From: Malachius bipustulatus
Lineage: Eukaryota; Arthropoda; Insecta; Coleoptera; Melyridae
Reading direction: 5' to 3'
Assembly: GCA_910589415.1 (NCBI GenBank)
Contig: OU342639.1
Span: 30,636,268 to 30,700,267 of the forward strand
DNA: 64,000 nt
Both the position numbers and the translations under genes were made by a program. The notes beneath the pieces are model-generated. The model was given only the letters and a program-made list of their open reading frames with translations. It made no database searches and was not told the DNA's origin. Numbering within the stretch: the stretch's first letter is position 1; every line of letters starts with the position of its first letter. Below are positions 11,322-22,464 of this stretch, in pieces.

Positions 11322-12219
11322 TTGAGTTCACATGAAATGCAAGAAGAGCTATTGAAGAGATCTGAAGTTGTGACCGAAAAATTGTTAGCACTGGATTCAA
11401 TGGCACAAGTCACGAGAGGAGCGAATGTGATTCTTGATAAAATTATTAAGATCTCACAAACGACTTTAAAGACTGAGCGCGCAAAACTTAAAAGTTTAGA
11501 GAATTCAAACAAAAATAAAAATGTTAGAGTGCATAGCAACAAAGACCATCGATCTCAAAATAATTTAGATACAGAAATTTATCAAATTTTGAACTTTGGA
11601 TGGATTATTTAAGATCCGAGTTACAAACAAATGATTTGTTAGATGTGATAGATCAAAATATTCAAAGTCCAGCAAATTTCATTGCAGCAGCAATAACAAA
11701 AAGAAAGGGTTTAGTTAGAGATATCATAATAAATCACTTAGATGAAAACTATCACAAAAGAATTCTGAGTGACTCAGAACCAAAGGAGATCTTAAAGAGG
11801 TTAAGAGGTTTTAAGAAAGGTGAAACTAATGTCACACATACATCAGTAAGAGCTCGTCTTTATCAAATTAAAATGAGACGAGATGAAAATGTGATTGATT
11901 TTTTTTGTGGAAGATTTGATTCAATAGTGAGAGAATATGACTGTACAAGAAAAGAGGTTATCATTTACTCAGGCGGTTTCGGGTGTTATTCCGGAAACTT
12001 CGAAACGCAGATCTAATAAGAAGACAAACAACCCTGAAAGAAATAAATTTAGAGGAAATCAAATCATTTATCACACAATTAGAGGCAGACAAGAGATGCG
12101 AGGTTAAGGAAGCAACAAAAGTTCATAGAGTTTTTGCTCAACATGGACCTGAAAACAGATGCCACAGATGCAATAATCTGGGGCACTGGGCAAGAGATTG
12201 TTCCTTACATGGAACATAA
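11322..12219 (+). pseudogene. Copia gag with CCHC zinc knuckle
   Basis: Three open pieces in different frames (11322-11612, 11600-12016, 11983-12219). The middle piece has a UBN2/gag-like region (LRGFKKGETNVTHTSVRARL, then MRRDENVIDFF). The last ends with the nucleic-acid-binding knuckle CHRCNNLGHWARDC, of the form C-x2-C-x4-H-x4-C. In a live element this would coat the RNA in the particle. Two frame changes and a stop after the knuckle show decay. Confidence 0.75.
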
Positions 12220-12534
12220 AAATGGTTCTGTTATTACTGCCAAGAACTTTGAAGACATAAAGGGATAGATTTTCCGTTATCAAAATCGAGAGGAGAATTT
12301 AGAGAAAAAGGTCACAATAAAAATCCAAATAAATGGAGCAACGTTAAGAATAAATATGGAGGTGAACAGAAAAATTATCCAAAAACAGACTATAGAGGAA
12401 AAATAACAGAAGGAGACTCTAGAAGGCCGAGGTCGCGGTAGATGAGTGAGACATGTTTCTGGAGGAAACATGTCTTCAAGAATCACAAGTGTGAGAACTA
12501 AATCAGCTGAATCAGGTAAGAGCATTTTTTTTAG

Positions 12535-12885
12535 AGGATCCTGAATTCATTGCGGATTCTGGTGCCACCGATCACATCATTAATAAGAGTTTGATATTAA
12601 GTGAATTTAGATGTTGCAAAAATAGTACAATTAAGAGTGCGAAAAAAAAATCGTGATATTGAAATAGATGGAAGAGGGAATTTGTTTCTTTGCTCCTATA
12701 TACCTGAAGAGTGATTAACTGATGTGATTATTGCGGCTCCAGATATTTTCGAAAATTTGTTGTCTTTACGACGCTTCGCAGATGCAGGTTTTAGCATTTA
12801 TTTAGATGATAAAATACTCAATAAGATCTATGACAAAATAAAGAATGAAATAATTGTAGAAGGTACTTATAAGGAAAAATAAGAG
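12535..12885 (+). pseudogene. Copia aspartic protease remnant
   Basis: The segment EFIADSGATDHI, at about 12543-12578, is the copia protease active site (DSGAT). The following 300 bases contain further family-like sequence (ENLLSLRRFADAGFSI) but with frame changes and a stop near 12885. Between 12219 and 12535 the reading frame is lost. Confidence 0.7.
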
Positions 12886-13069
12886 TAATAAAAATGAAAA
12901 TTTAGAGTATGACGATAAATATCAGTGTCAGCATTCCAATTACAGAGCAAGAGTTGTATGATTCAAAGGGAAATGAAAAACTATCTTTAGATGTAAAGTG
13001 CTCTGAGAATGCCACCCGTGCGATTGGGAGGGAGAGTGATGTAAAGCCCAGTAATGTATAAAGAGTAAT

Positions 13070-13717
13070 TTGAGTAATGTGAAGAACAAGAACTCAGATT
13101 TTGATGTTACGACCATATTATCCAGAAAACCCCTACAAGTTGATAATTTAGAGACCCTTAAAAGTTTGGAAGAATTGTCTTGTGGTAATTTGCTTGAAGG
13201 GAAACCAAACATCATTGACAAGAGTAATGAAGCCATGCTATGGCTTGCTAGACTTGCTAGACTTGGACATGCATCTCTGAATTACTTGAAACGGTTACAA
13301 AAATTGAAAAAGAGGTTAGAGAATGTAAATTATGATTGTTCAATGTATAATAAGAACGCAGCCTCTTTTAGTAACTTCTGTCACTTGTCATACATCAGTA
13401 TTCGTATGTCAAGGATTTAAAAACAAGAACAGGATCCACATAAAGGAATCCTTAATTACATACAGACACAATAGAAGTGAAAGTGAAAGTAAATAAAATC
13501 TTAAATCATAAATCTAATTGTTTCATTTATTTATAAAATAATCTACATAAATAAATCACATAAAACAATGATAAGTCAATTTTAGAAAGATGGAAAAACT
13601 TCCTTTTTCAACACATAGAAGAAGAGCAGAAAGACAACTTCAATTCCTGCATACTGATAACATGGGGCCAATAAAACCCACATCGCACCCAGGGCAGAAG
13701 AGATTTGTCATCGTATA
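13070..13717 (+). pseudogene. Copia pre-integrase and first part of integrase
   Basis: LARLGHASLNYLKRLQKL (13250-13310) is the GAG-pre-integrase motif with its zinc-binding His. About 200 bases (13390-13590) do not fit the family and may be a small insertion. Integrase resumes with LPFSTHRRRAERQ and the first catalytic Asp in LHTDNMGPIKP (about 13650), running up to the fold-back inserted at 13718. Confidence 0.75.
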
Positions 13718-14414
13718 TACAGGTGTCCGGAAATTATCAGCAAAAAATTACGGGGGTGATTCTTCTTGATGAAATATTGCCAAAAGTATCTATAATTTTT
13801 TTTCGAAAACTCACAAATAAGAAAGTTATAAATAAGCCTTCAAAGTTGATTTTTTTAAATCAATATTTTTTTATAACTGTTATTCTAGTGTACGGATTTT
13901 CTTAAAATTTGACACACTTGCCACTGATGTTGCTTTGCATCCTTGGTCCAAATTAGACTTGAATCCCTCGAAATTTTAGTGCAAGCAAATTTTTAAAACA
14001 GTTTTACTCGGAAACAGGTCATTTTATCGTGATAGACAAAGAGGACCTTTTCCGAAGATTTCTTCACGTTCTTCAATTGTGCGTCTTCAAAACCTAAAAA
14101 AAATATTTCAAAAAAACTTATAGGCCTTTTTTGAAGGTCAAGGGCAGTTAAGGCCTTTTGATTTCGAGGTATTCAAGTCTAATTTGGACCAAAGATGTAA
14201 AGCAACATCAGTGGCAAGTGTGTCAAATTTTAAGAAAATCCGTACACTAGAAAAAAAATTATAAACAAATATTGATTTAAAAAAATCAACTTTGGAGGCT
14301 CATAACTTTCTTCTTTGTGAGTTTTCGAAAAAAAATTATAGATACTTTTGGCAATATTTCATCAAGAAGAATCACCCCCTTAATTTTTTGCTCATAATTT
14401 CCGGACACCCTGTA
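13718..14414. mobile_element. 697-bp fold-back element in copia integrase
   Basis: The ends tacaggtgtccggaaattat and ataatttccggacaccctgta are inverted, and the arms extend through the shared words gggtgattcttcttgatgaa and its complement. Target TA. After removal with one TA the integrase frame runs on directly into the 'DDYSR' part, so the insertion is clean. Confidence 0.9.
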
Positions 14415-15010
14415 TAGATGACTATTCGAGACTTGCCAGAGCATATGCAATCAAAACAAAAGCAGACTCAGGTGAATCTTTAGAGAGGTATCTTATATCA
14501 GCAAGAAACCTCTTAGGGAAGGATGAAAAAGTGTGCTACATCAGGCCTGACCAAGGTACAAAATTTAAAGGAAAGTTTCTAGAGGTAATGGAAAGGGAGA
14601 GAATTGAGAGTGACCCTTCTCCACCGTATACTCCGAAACAAAATGGTGTCGTTGAAAGGTTCAATCGAACAATTTAATCAAAAGTTCGAGTGTACTAAGA
14701 GTATGTGGGAGCTAGCTGTAGAAGAAGCTGCTGTACATGCATACAATCGAACCCGCACAAATCGATTGATTACCAGGTACCATGAAAAAAAGGTTTGCTC
14801 CAAATGCGAGTTGTCATTTTGAACAAATTAAAAGATTTGGTTGTATAGGCTATATAAACATTCCAAAGCCCAACACAAAATTTGATGAAAGAGCGATCAA
14901 GGCGGTAATGGTTGGTTATACCAACACTGGTTACGTGCTATGGCACCCGAGTTCAGGAAGATTCCTGGAAACCAGACATGTCAGGTTTGATGAAAAACTT
15001 GTATAATAAA
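14415..15010 (+). pseudogene. Copia integrase, second part
   Basis: After the insertion: DDYSRLARAYAIKTKADSGE, then the second catalytic Asp in YIRPDQGTKFKGK and the catalytic Glu in NGVVERFNRTI (about 14640-14670), followed at once by a stop. The C-terminal integrase region continues in shifted frames with FGCIGYINIPK and SSGRFLETRHVRF up to about 15005. Confidence 0.8.
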
Positions 15011-15081
15011 AACGTTTACAAAACTCCAGAAAACTTGAGAGCTGAAGACAAGAATACTGATTGGAATTCGATGAAAGAATC

Positions 15082-17135
15082 TTATGATGAAAATCCAGAA
15101 AGTACAGAAAAGCCAGAAAAGAAATTCAATTCAAAATGGGTATTTAAGAGGAAGTTAGAAGCTGACGGTACTACACGATTTAAAGCTAGACTGGTTATTA
15201 GAGGCTTCAAAGATAGAAGGAAATAATTATGACCTACAGGAAACTTATGCACCAGTGTCAAGGTTGCCAATTGTTCCTTCCGTGCTAGCAACGATCAATA
15301 AATATAATCTTTACCTATGTCAATTAGATCAGATGTAAAAACTGCATTTTTAAATGGAGCTCAAGTCTAGAGGAAGAAATTTATATGGAGATACAGGAGG
15401 GAGTTGAAGTGGACGAGAAAACGAAAAGAACAAAAGTTTGCAAATTAGAAAAAGCACTATACAGGGTGTCCCAGCTTATTCGAAGCGGTCTCTGTAGGCC
15501 AAACGATGGACTTTTTCAAAAAAACTTTTTGAAAATTCAAGTACAGAATCACAATGGCCATAATTTAAAATTATTTTGGAGTATACAGAGTGTCCCATAT
15601 GACAGTGATGACATATCAAAGTTATGTTCTTTTAAATGGAATGCTCCTATGTTATTGCATTTTTAGATTGTCTGAGAAGAGATAATAAGATTGGCTTTTA
15701 CAGTTGGTGTTTAAATTCAGAAGTTTTTGAGTTATAAACAAGTGAAAATCGTCATTTTTCAAGTTCAAGGCCCTGTACAACGAAAACGGTTCAAGATAGA
15801 GAAAAACGGCTCGAATGTCCCTATTTTAACTTTTTATGTACTATATCCTATGGTATAGACACATATTTTTCAAATTTTTTATCACCCTGTATAAACAATT
15901 CATCTATACCATAGGATAGTACATGAAAAGTTAAAATAGGGACATGTAAGCCGTTTTTCTCTATCTTTAGCCGTTTTCTTTGTACAGGGCCTTGAACTTC
16001 AAAAATGACGATTTTCACTTGTTTATAACTCAAAAACTTCTGAATTTAAACACCAACTGTAAAAGCCAATCTTATTTTCTCTTCTCAGACAATCTAAAAA
16101 TGCAATAATATAGGAGCTTTCCATTTAAAAAAACATAACTTTGATATGTCACTGTCATATGGCACACTCTTTATACTCCAAAATGATTTTAAATTATGGC
16201 CATTGTGATTCTGTACTTGAATTTTCAAAAAGTTTTTTTAAAAAGTCCATCGTTTGACCTACATAGACCGCTTCGAATGAGCTGGGACACCCTGTATGGT
16301 CTCAAAATCAGTCCTAAGAAGTGGAATACGAGATTTACAGAAGAAGTAACAAAATTGGGCTTTAGAGAATGATCTGCATGAACCTTGTCTTTTTACGTGG
16401 AGAAAAGAAGGAATGTGTGCGCTACTTGTTCTCTATGTAGATGATATGTTAATTGCTAGCAATAATAGAAAAAAACTAACTGAGATAAAAGATCGATTAG
16501 GAAAAGTCTTAGACATGAAGGACCCTGGAGTACCCAAGAACTTTTTGGGAATGACAATTGAAAGAGATTCAGACCAACAATATATGAAAATACATCAAAC
16601 ACATTATACCGAGTGCATATTGGACAGATTTAATATGAAAGACTGCAAATCTCAAGGAACACCTATGGTAACAGGACAAGTAAGTAAATTGAATAAAAGA
16701 AGAAAGTTAGAGGAAGAAACTTTACAAAGTAGAGCATCGGGACCTTGTAAAGCACCATATCGAGAAGCTATTGGAAGTTTGTTGTATCTGGAAAAGGCAA
16801 CTCGACTTGATATAGCTTTTGTCGTAAACTATTTAGCCAGAAAACAGTTAGCGCCAACAGATGAGGATTGGTTGAATGTAAAACGAGTATTAAGATATCT
16901 AAGAGAACAACAGACTATATGGAGATGTAGTCAGCTGGAGAAGTCACAGTCATATGTGACATTATCCACATCAAGCAGAATACTTGGCAATGAGTGAAGC
17001 TTGCCAAGAACTGATTTCACTGGACAAAGGAATCAGATATATTGTCGGAAAGACGTATTTTCCCATAACAATTTGGTATGACAGTTGGTCAGCGAGAGAT
17101 TGCAATAAAAAGGATGGGAATCACGAGCTTAAATA
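15082..17135 (+). pseudogene. Copia reverse transcriptase and RNase H, interrupted
   Basis: RT starts with WVFKRKLEADGTTRFKARLV, then ETYAPVSRLPIV and DVKTAFLNG (first catalytic Asp) with frame changes around 15220 and 15340. A fold-back (15460-16296) splits it at the ALYGLK box. After it come KKWNTRF, then LVLYVDDMLIAS with the YVDD catalytic box (about 16425-16460), the connection domain to YREAIGSLLYLEKATRLDI and, from about 16985 in another frame, RNase H sequence (AMSEACQELISLDKG). It ends with a stop at about 17135. Confidence 0.85.
15460..16296. mobile_element. 837-bp fold-back element in copia RT
   Basis: The ends tacagggtgtcccagcttat and atgagctgggacaccctgta are inverted, and the arms match for several hundred bases. 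Inner TACAGAGTGTCCC-like words occur near 15582 and 16167 in mirror positions. Target TA; deleting the element with one TA regenerates an intact copia motif in frame. Confidence 0.9.
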
Positions 17136-17188
17136 AAATGTTTGACGATGATTAATAGAGACAATTATGAAAGACCTAGGAGGCAGGG

Positions 17189-17265
17189 CAGGGCCGGCTT
17201 GTCCATATAGGCGAACTAGGCGACCGCCTAGGGCGCTAGAATTTGGGGGGCGGCATTTTCATGTT
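17189..17265. mobile_element. hAT-like terminal sequence, single end
   Basis: The sequence cagggccggcttgtccatat, followed by ggcgaactaggcgaccgcctagggcgc and a G run, resembles the ends of widespread hAT elements that begin CAGGGCCGGC. Inside it is the imperfect palindrome 'ctaggcgaccgcctag'. I could not find the opposite end, so this may be a truncated copy. Confidence 0.5.
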
Positions 17266-17592
17266 CATCACTCATTAAACAGAACCCTAAAATGTTTAAT
17301 AAAATACAAAAATAATTGTACTCAAAATAAACAAATTCATTGATTGTGGAATTTCGACTTTTAATTTCGAATTTAATTTGTTTGATTTAGATCCTAAAAA
17401 ACTTTATGTTATGAGTTTTAGTAACTAATTATATTTACTTTCATTTCAACAGAATATTACTTTACATTAACAAACAATACGGTATCGGTTTAGTTAGTTC
17501 ATAACAATTTAAACTAAAGAAATAAAATATTTTCTTCACCGTTTCTCTGTAACCATTTATTTAATTAAGAATTCAAAGAAATTGTTATTGTA

Positions 17593-18364
17593 TACAGGGT
17601 GGGAAATTTTTGTACTACCCATCATTAGGATCTCGTAAACGGTAAGAGATATCTACAGGTTCGCTTAAATAAAAGAAAAGTTGCCCAATTTCATGCCTAT
17701 TAAGAATCTGAAATAAAATTTGGGAAACCTTCAGGCGTTTCCCAAAAAATTGAAATGATAAATTTCCTTATTTGAGTCATATCTTCTTTATTTTTTGAAA
17801 ATTAATAGAAAAAATTGGAGGCTTACATAAGTCATCAAGAACTGTCAATTTGACATTTCGAAAATTTTCAAAGCCGACTAGATCGAAGAGTTTTCATAAT
17901 ATATTTTCTTATGGCTACCATATTGTTTTTTCATGTCATTAAAAAATCAAATGACGCAAATGTGAGTAACATGCAAAAAACATTTTTTGCCATACAAAAA
18001 TTAAAAACCTGACGTACTTCGATGAAAAAAGTAGAGCAAAATTAAAAAAAAAAAAAATTTGAATGAAAAAATGTTTTTTTGTTTCCGAGATTTGTTTTAT
18101 ACCGAACTACATAAAAAAATAATATGGCGGCCATGAGAAAAACAAAAGTTGTCTATGAAAACTCCGGGATCTAGTCGGTTAAATTTTTTTTCAGGTCAAA
18201 TGTCAGATTAATAGCTTTTGATGACATGTAACCCTACCCTACAAAAAAAAATCGAATAATTTTCAATAATAAAAAAGATATGGCTTAAATAAAAACTCGA
18301 AATTTTTCAGTGTTTTCAGCATATTTCAGCAATGCCTGAAATGTTCCTAATTTCCCACCCTATA
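17593..18364. mobile_element. 772-bp fold-back element (family shared with 62827-63806)
   Basis: Begins tacagggtgggaaatttttg and ends ctaatttcccaccctata. The internal text (gatctagtcggtt, 'atggcggccat', 'gatatggcttaaat') is shared with the element at 62827-63806 and with the half copy in a U2SURP intron at 40560-40860. No coding sequence. Confidence 0.8.
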
Positions 18365-18830
18365 CAACACATAATGTAATTTTTTTAATCTTGAAAAAAT
18401 GTAAGTATTTTGTAAGTTAATTTTGTTAACATTTACATTTTTTCAAGATTAAATTTATTTCAAAAAAAAAAAAATACATGATAAATTATGATTGAAGTAT
18501 TGATTTTCAATGTCGCTATAGTGTTAGAAAAATTTAAGTATGTTGTTTCATTAGTCACTATAGTGTGACTTAGGAAGTGACTTAGGGTTAGTTGGATTAT
18601 CAACACTTGTGTATAGAACAGGAAATAGCAGGGAAATTGTAAATAAATTATGTACATTGTTTCTACATTTGCAAAAATTATTAATAAGGTAAGGAACATG
18701 AAAATGTAAATTCTATGAGAAACATTTGTATTAAACCATAAAATCCATGGTTTAAATGTCTGACAGGTCGTCAGTCCGTAGTTTTATCAAAGTTGAATGA
18801 ACTTATTTGTTTTTCATGTTAGAGTGTGTG

Positions 18831-18845
18831 AGCGAAGGGAGGGAG
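18831..18845 (+). other. Polypurine tract before the copia 3' LTR
   Basis: agcgaagggagggag lies directly before the TGTGAGAAATAAC that starts the 3' LTR copy, which is the expected place for plus-strand priming. Confidence 0.65.
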
Positions 18846-18962
18846 TGTGAGAAATAACTTCGCTCACATTAGCACGTGGGAATCCCATGCCTGTATTACA
18901 CAATATGATGCAATAATTATTTTACCCAGGCAAGGCTAGTTAGTTGAATTCATTCAAGTACT
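18846..18962 (+). repeat. Copia 3' LTR, truncated
   Basis: Aligns with 9903-10050 (start TGTGAGAAATAACTTCGCTC, then attacacaatatgatgcaat and tagttgaattcat). Similarity is lost after about 18962, so the LTR is cut short or diverged. Confidence 0.7.
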
Positions 18963-19268
18963 TATCAGCGCATCACGGAAGAGTTAAATCCATTGCTGGA
19001 TCTTATGAAATGTCTATTAACATTAGGACTTGGGGCATGTTGTGTTCCCGGCAGGTCGACCGCATGCATTTATATTCAACATTTGTTCATAATGCAAGGT
19101 AAAACAGTAGAATTGATTGTTACCTTGTTATTAACAGGTATTCATGATTGTTAAAATATTATACAAAAAGGTGATTATTTGTTAGTTAGTAGTTAAAGCT
19201 AATATACTCACAAAATTTCTCTCTAATTATCACGTCTCACCTCTTCCACATCCACAGTTCAACTCGAA

Positions 19269-19364
19269 ATGGCGCGAATGCTGCGATTGGCGGCTACTAC
19301 GCTACGACTGCTACGACCTACGACGTTACGAGCTACGAGCAGTGAAATGAGAATCTTAGATGAG
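19269..19364 (+). CDS. Candidate first exon with mitochondrial-type leader
   Basis: ATG at 19269 opens a 32-codon segment ending exactly at a strong donor, GAG|GTAAGC (19365 onward). It starts MARMLRLAATTLRLLRP and is rich in Arg, Leu, Ala and Thr without acidic residues until SSEMRILDE, the composition of a mitochondrial presequence. I do not recognise the protein. No joined second exon was identified downstream; the MON2 fragment is not obviously in continuity. The DNA includes short repeats (gctacgac), so chance remains possible. Confidence 0.3.
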
Positions 19365-19779
19365 GTAAGCCTCAGGATAGCTAAAGTCTTGTAGCTCACT
19401 ACCATAGACTACACACCGTCAGTGTGACGTCACTAGGCCGGGCTAAGCGTAAACGGTTCCAAGTAAACAAAACCGTTCACGTGGCCATTGTTGTCAAGTG
19501 ATTTAGTTGAAGTTTTAAGTTCACGTAGTCCTAAAATTTAACTTATTGAGGTTGTCATCAGGCATTGGCCTGCGATCGCCATAAATTGAATCAAACCAAA
19601 TCATATTTTAGGTTTCCGTGGAGCTCGAGCCGTCTGTCAGTAGTTTAATTTTTATCACTAAAAATTCCGCATTTACTGTAATCAAAAGTTTACAGTGAAA
19701 TTGGCAACTCTGCAACTGTCAAATGCTTGTTTATTTGAAACCGTAATCGGTTTCCCCGACCACTGACGGCGCCTATTCT

Positions 19780-20490
19780 TATGTCTAAATCTGAATTTAT
19801 TAAATCTAATGCACAAAATAATTAATTATTTAAGTATGTGTAGACCGTAGATGCGCTTATTTATATCCCAATTAGGTTTTGCCAATGTTTTAATATGCCG
19901 CCTTTTGATTGGTGGAAGTCAAATGCACTTTAATTTTACCTGAAGTATATTCTTACGTCTAAATCGGAATTTAGTAAATAAAATGCACAAAATAATGAAT
20001 TATTTAATATAGTGCGTTTATTTATATCCCAACTAGGTTTTGCCAATGTTTTATTATTTTGAACGAAATGCTGGCCCCTAATACTTTTAGCCACGGCGAA
20101 TCTGAAAATAAAGTCAGTTTTTTAATTGGGACCATCGTTTCAGGGATATGAACTTTTTAATTGGTAATTTAAGACTGCTGATCCTCTTTGGGGCTCAATT
20201 TGGGACACTTCCCGGTTCTGCGACCCTAATACCTTACATATTCTGAATCAGCGTTCCAAGTACTACCAGAAAAAAATCATCAGCTCGCTTTCGAATGAAA
20301 AAAAAATATTTTTTTTGAAAAAAAAAATTAACAGAGGGTCTCCCAATGAATTTTTTTTTAGTTCGGACGTGGTTTTAGTTTTTTTTTGTTCGGTAATTAC
20401 GTGTGTATAGTGCGCTTATTTATATCCCAACTAGGTTTTGCCAATGTTTTAATATGCCGCGTTTTGATTGGTGGAACTCAAATGTGTGAT
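19780..20490. repeat. Three copies of a non-coding repeat
   Basis: The word gcgcttatttatatccca followed by a/c-ctaggttttgccaatgttt occurs at 19853, 20013 and 20412. Copies one and three also share 'aatatgccgc.ttttgattgg'; copies one and two share upstream 'aatgcacaaaataat'. The spacing (160 and 399 bp) is irregular, as in decayed element fragments. Confidence 0.7.
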
Positions 20491-20535
20491 CAGAATGCCT
20501 ATTATTGTGATAATTCGAAATCGTGTCATCATCAC

Positions 20536-20700
20536 TAGGTGCGTTCAACGGGAGGTAGCGATCCGGAGCGATTGAAATCGCTACCAATCATTTTGCGTTC
20601 AACGACACTAAGCGCTCCGTATCGCTTCGTATCATATGGTAGCGGAGAATTTTAACGCTCTCCAGCGCTACTTCATAAAATTAAGGCGGCAATCGTTCGA
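20536..20700. other. GGTAGCG-rich hairpin segment
   Basis: 'gcgttcaacg' occurs twice (20541, 20595), and ggtagcgat (20554-20562) pairs with atcgctacc (20577-20585). Several more GCGCT/TAGCG words follow up to 20670. This looks like one end of a small DNA element, but the other end was not found. Confidence 0.4.
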
Positions 20701-22464
20701 ATTTGAAGTGATGTTGTCACACACCATCACTCTTTGTTATCTCTTGCAGAATTAGTGCTCTAATAATCTGTCTATGCATTTTTCCTGCCACAAATCAAAA
20801 ACATTTAAGCTAGCTGGGTTTATACAAGTTGAATTTTGCAGTAGTTTTAGCCCTAATTTTAAAAGCAATTTAGTTTTTACAATAGCATTAATTTGGTGTT
20901 TATACAAATACGTATTAAAATTAAAAATATGGTAAACTTATTTAAATAAAAACTTAAATGAATGCACTTTTTTGTCTGCCACCGAGGTAATGGTTGTCTT
21001 GGATGGGTAACGGAACGCGCCCATCCACGTTTGTTTAGTTTTAGTTTTAGTTTTTTTTTTTTTGGCTTTTGCCGTTAGTTGCTAGTTGCTTTTTATTCGA
21101 TGTGAGTGAACGAGTGAACAGTGAAATTGACCAAGACCAATAATTTATTAATTTATTTAATTTGCTCTCTGAAGTCTCTCTAGAAATTCGGACTAACTAA
21201 ACTCTAAACTCTACTCGGACCAAAGTAGGACAGTCAAGAAAAGAAACGAATATTTCATTATTGTAAACAAGGACTTCGTAAAGTTTTGACATGTTTTTAA
21301 TTAAAACCGTGCATGAAGTGTGTTTATCACCATACTAATTTGATGAGTTTTTTTTGATTGAGGATTTACGTTCTAATTTAAATTTGCTACTAAAGATTCT
21401 TTACAGAACAAATTGGAAAACTTTCGCACAGCATGCGAGGAGAAGACTGAAGACATGGACGGTACCGTTTCGTCCTTATTATGGACTCATCAGCATATCA
21501 TATCAGTCAGATCCAAAAATCACCAATACTAGTCAAAATTATAAATCAATTACAGTCGGGTCCGCTTAGAAGGAGTCCGTAGGTGCCAAGAAATATGCGC
21601 GCTATATGCAACCACTCGCTATAAGGAATGGTTCTGTTATAACGAGCGTGGCAGAGAATTGGTTTTACTAACAAGAAGTGTGTACGAATTGCGACAAAAA
21701 CAAGCTTTTGTCTGGACACAATTTCCTGGCATCAGGTGTTATTTGAATTACATTTGCAATCTATACTCATAATCATGGTCAATGACACTGGAGTCCGTAT
21801 TGCATCACTCGTAATAAACAAAGCTAAGCTAACCCTTTGAAGCAATATTAGGTGTGTCAATTGGAATGAATCATAGTTTTTTAATTAATCCAGGTACAAA
21901 AAATTTTGACAAATTTGTTTTAATGTATAATCTGCAGACATTACAAGTTGAACCTATTTAACTTGTAGCCTGCCTTATTTAACAAAACAAAATGAAAAAC
22001 AAAAAAGTAATATATTATACACTAAAAAAATAACTTACTTAATTACAGTGAAATGTAAAAACTTGTGTGTAAAAACTGACACGGTATACACAGCATCGAA
22101 AACGAAGAATGTATATGTATCTGCTTTCATTTTTTTTTCAAGCTATGAACAAATCAAAATTATTATGAAATTTGAATATAAAACGACATTTTAATACAAA
22201 TGGGACAGAAGACTCTTGTTGATTAAACACAATTAAATACATTTTCAAAACACTTGGAAAAAAAGGTGATAATTATCAGCCAAAGGCCTTGCAATGCGAT
22301 TTCAATTTGATGTACCCAGTTGACACTTCATCAAAATTCCACCATTCTTAGTTTTCTTTTGCATTATCAGTTTCATCAGTAAGGTGCAAATTCATGTAAT
22401 TGTTGATTGAGCTTATTAAAATAAATTGAAACAAATTAATTAAAATTAAATAAATATTTTTCAG

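Larger units (their letters stand above)
9903..18962 (+). mobile_element. Ty1/copia retrotransposon, broken and nested
   Basis: Gag with a CCHC knuckle, protease, integrase, RT and RNase H appear in copia order on the plus strand between a 5' LTR (from 9903) and a 3' LTR start at 18846. The body is interrupted by fold-back elements at 13718-14414 and 15460-16296 and, after RNase H, by a hAT-like end at 17189 and another fold-back at 17593-18364. Frameshifts and stops occur in gag, integrase and RT, so it is dead. Removing each of the two body insertions with one TA restores the copia frame, which dates them after the retrotransposon. Confidence 0.8.
19365..22464. other. Non-coding stretch with short repeats
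   Basis: No gene recognised. It holds the repeats noted separately at 19780-20490 and a possible small element at 20536-20700. Runs of A or T occur around 20300-20400 and 21050-21065. The open frame at 21354-21569 has no recognisable domain. Confidence 0.4.
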
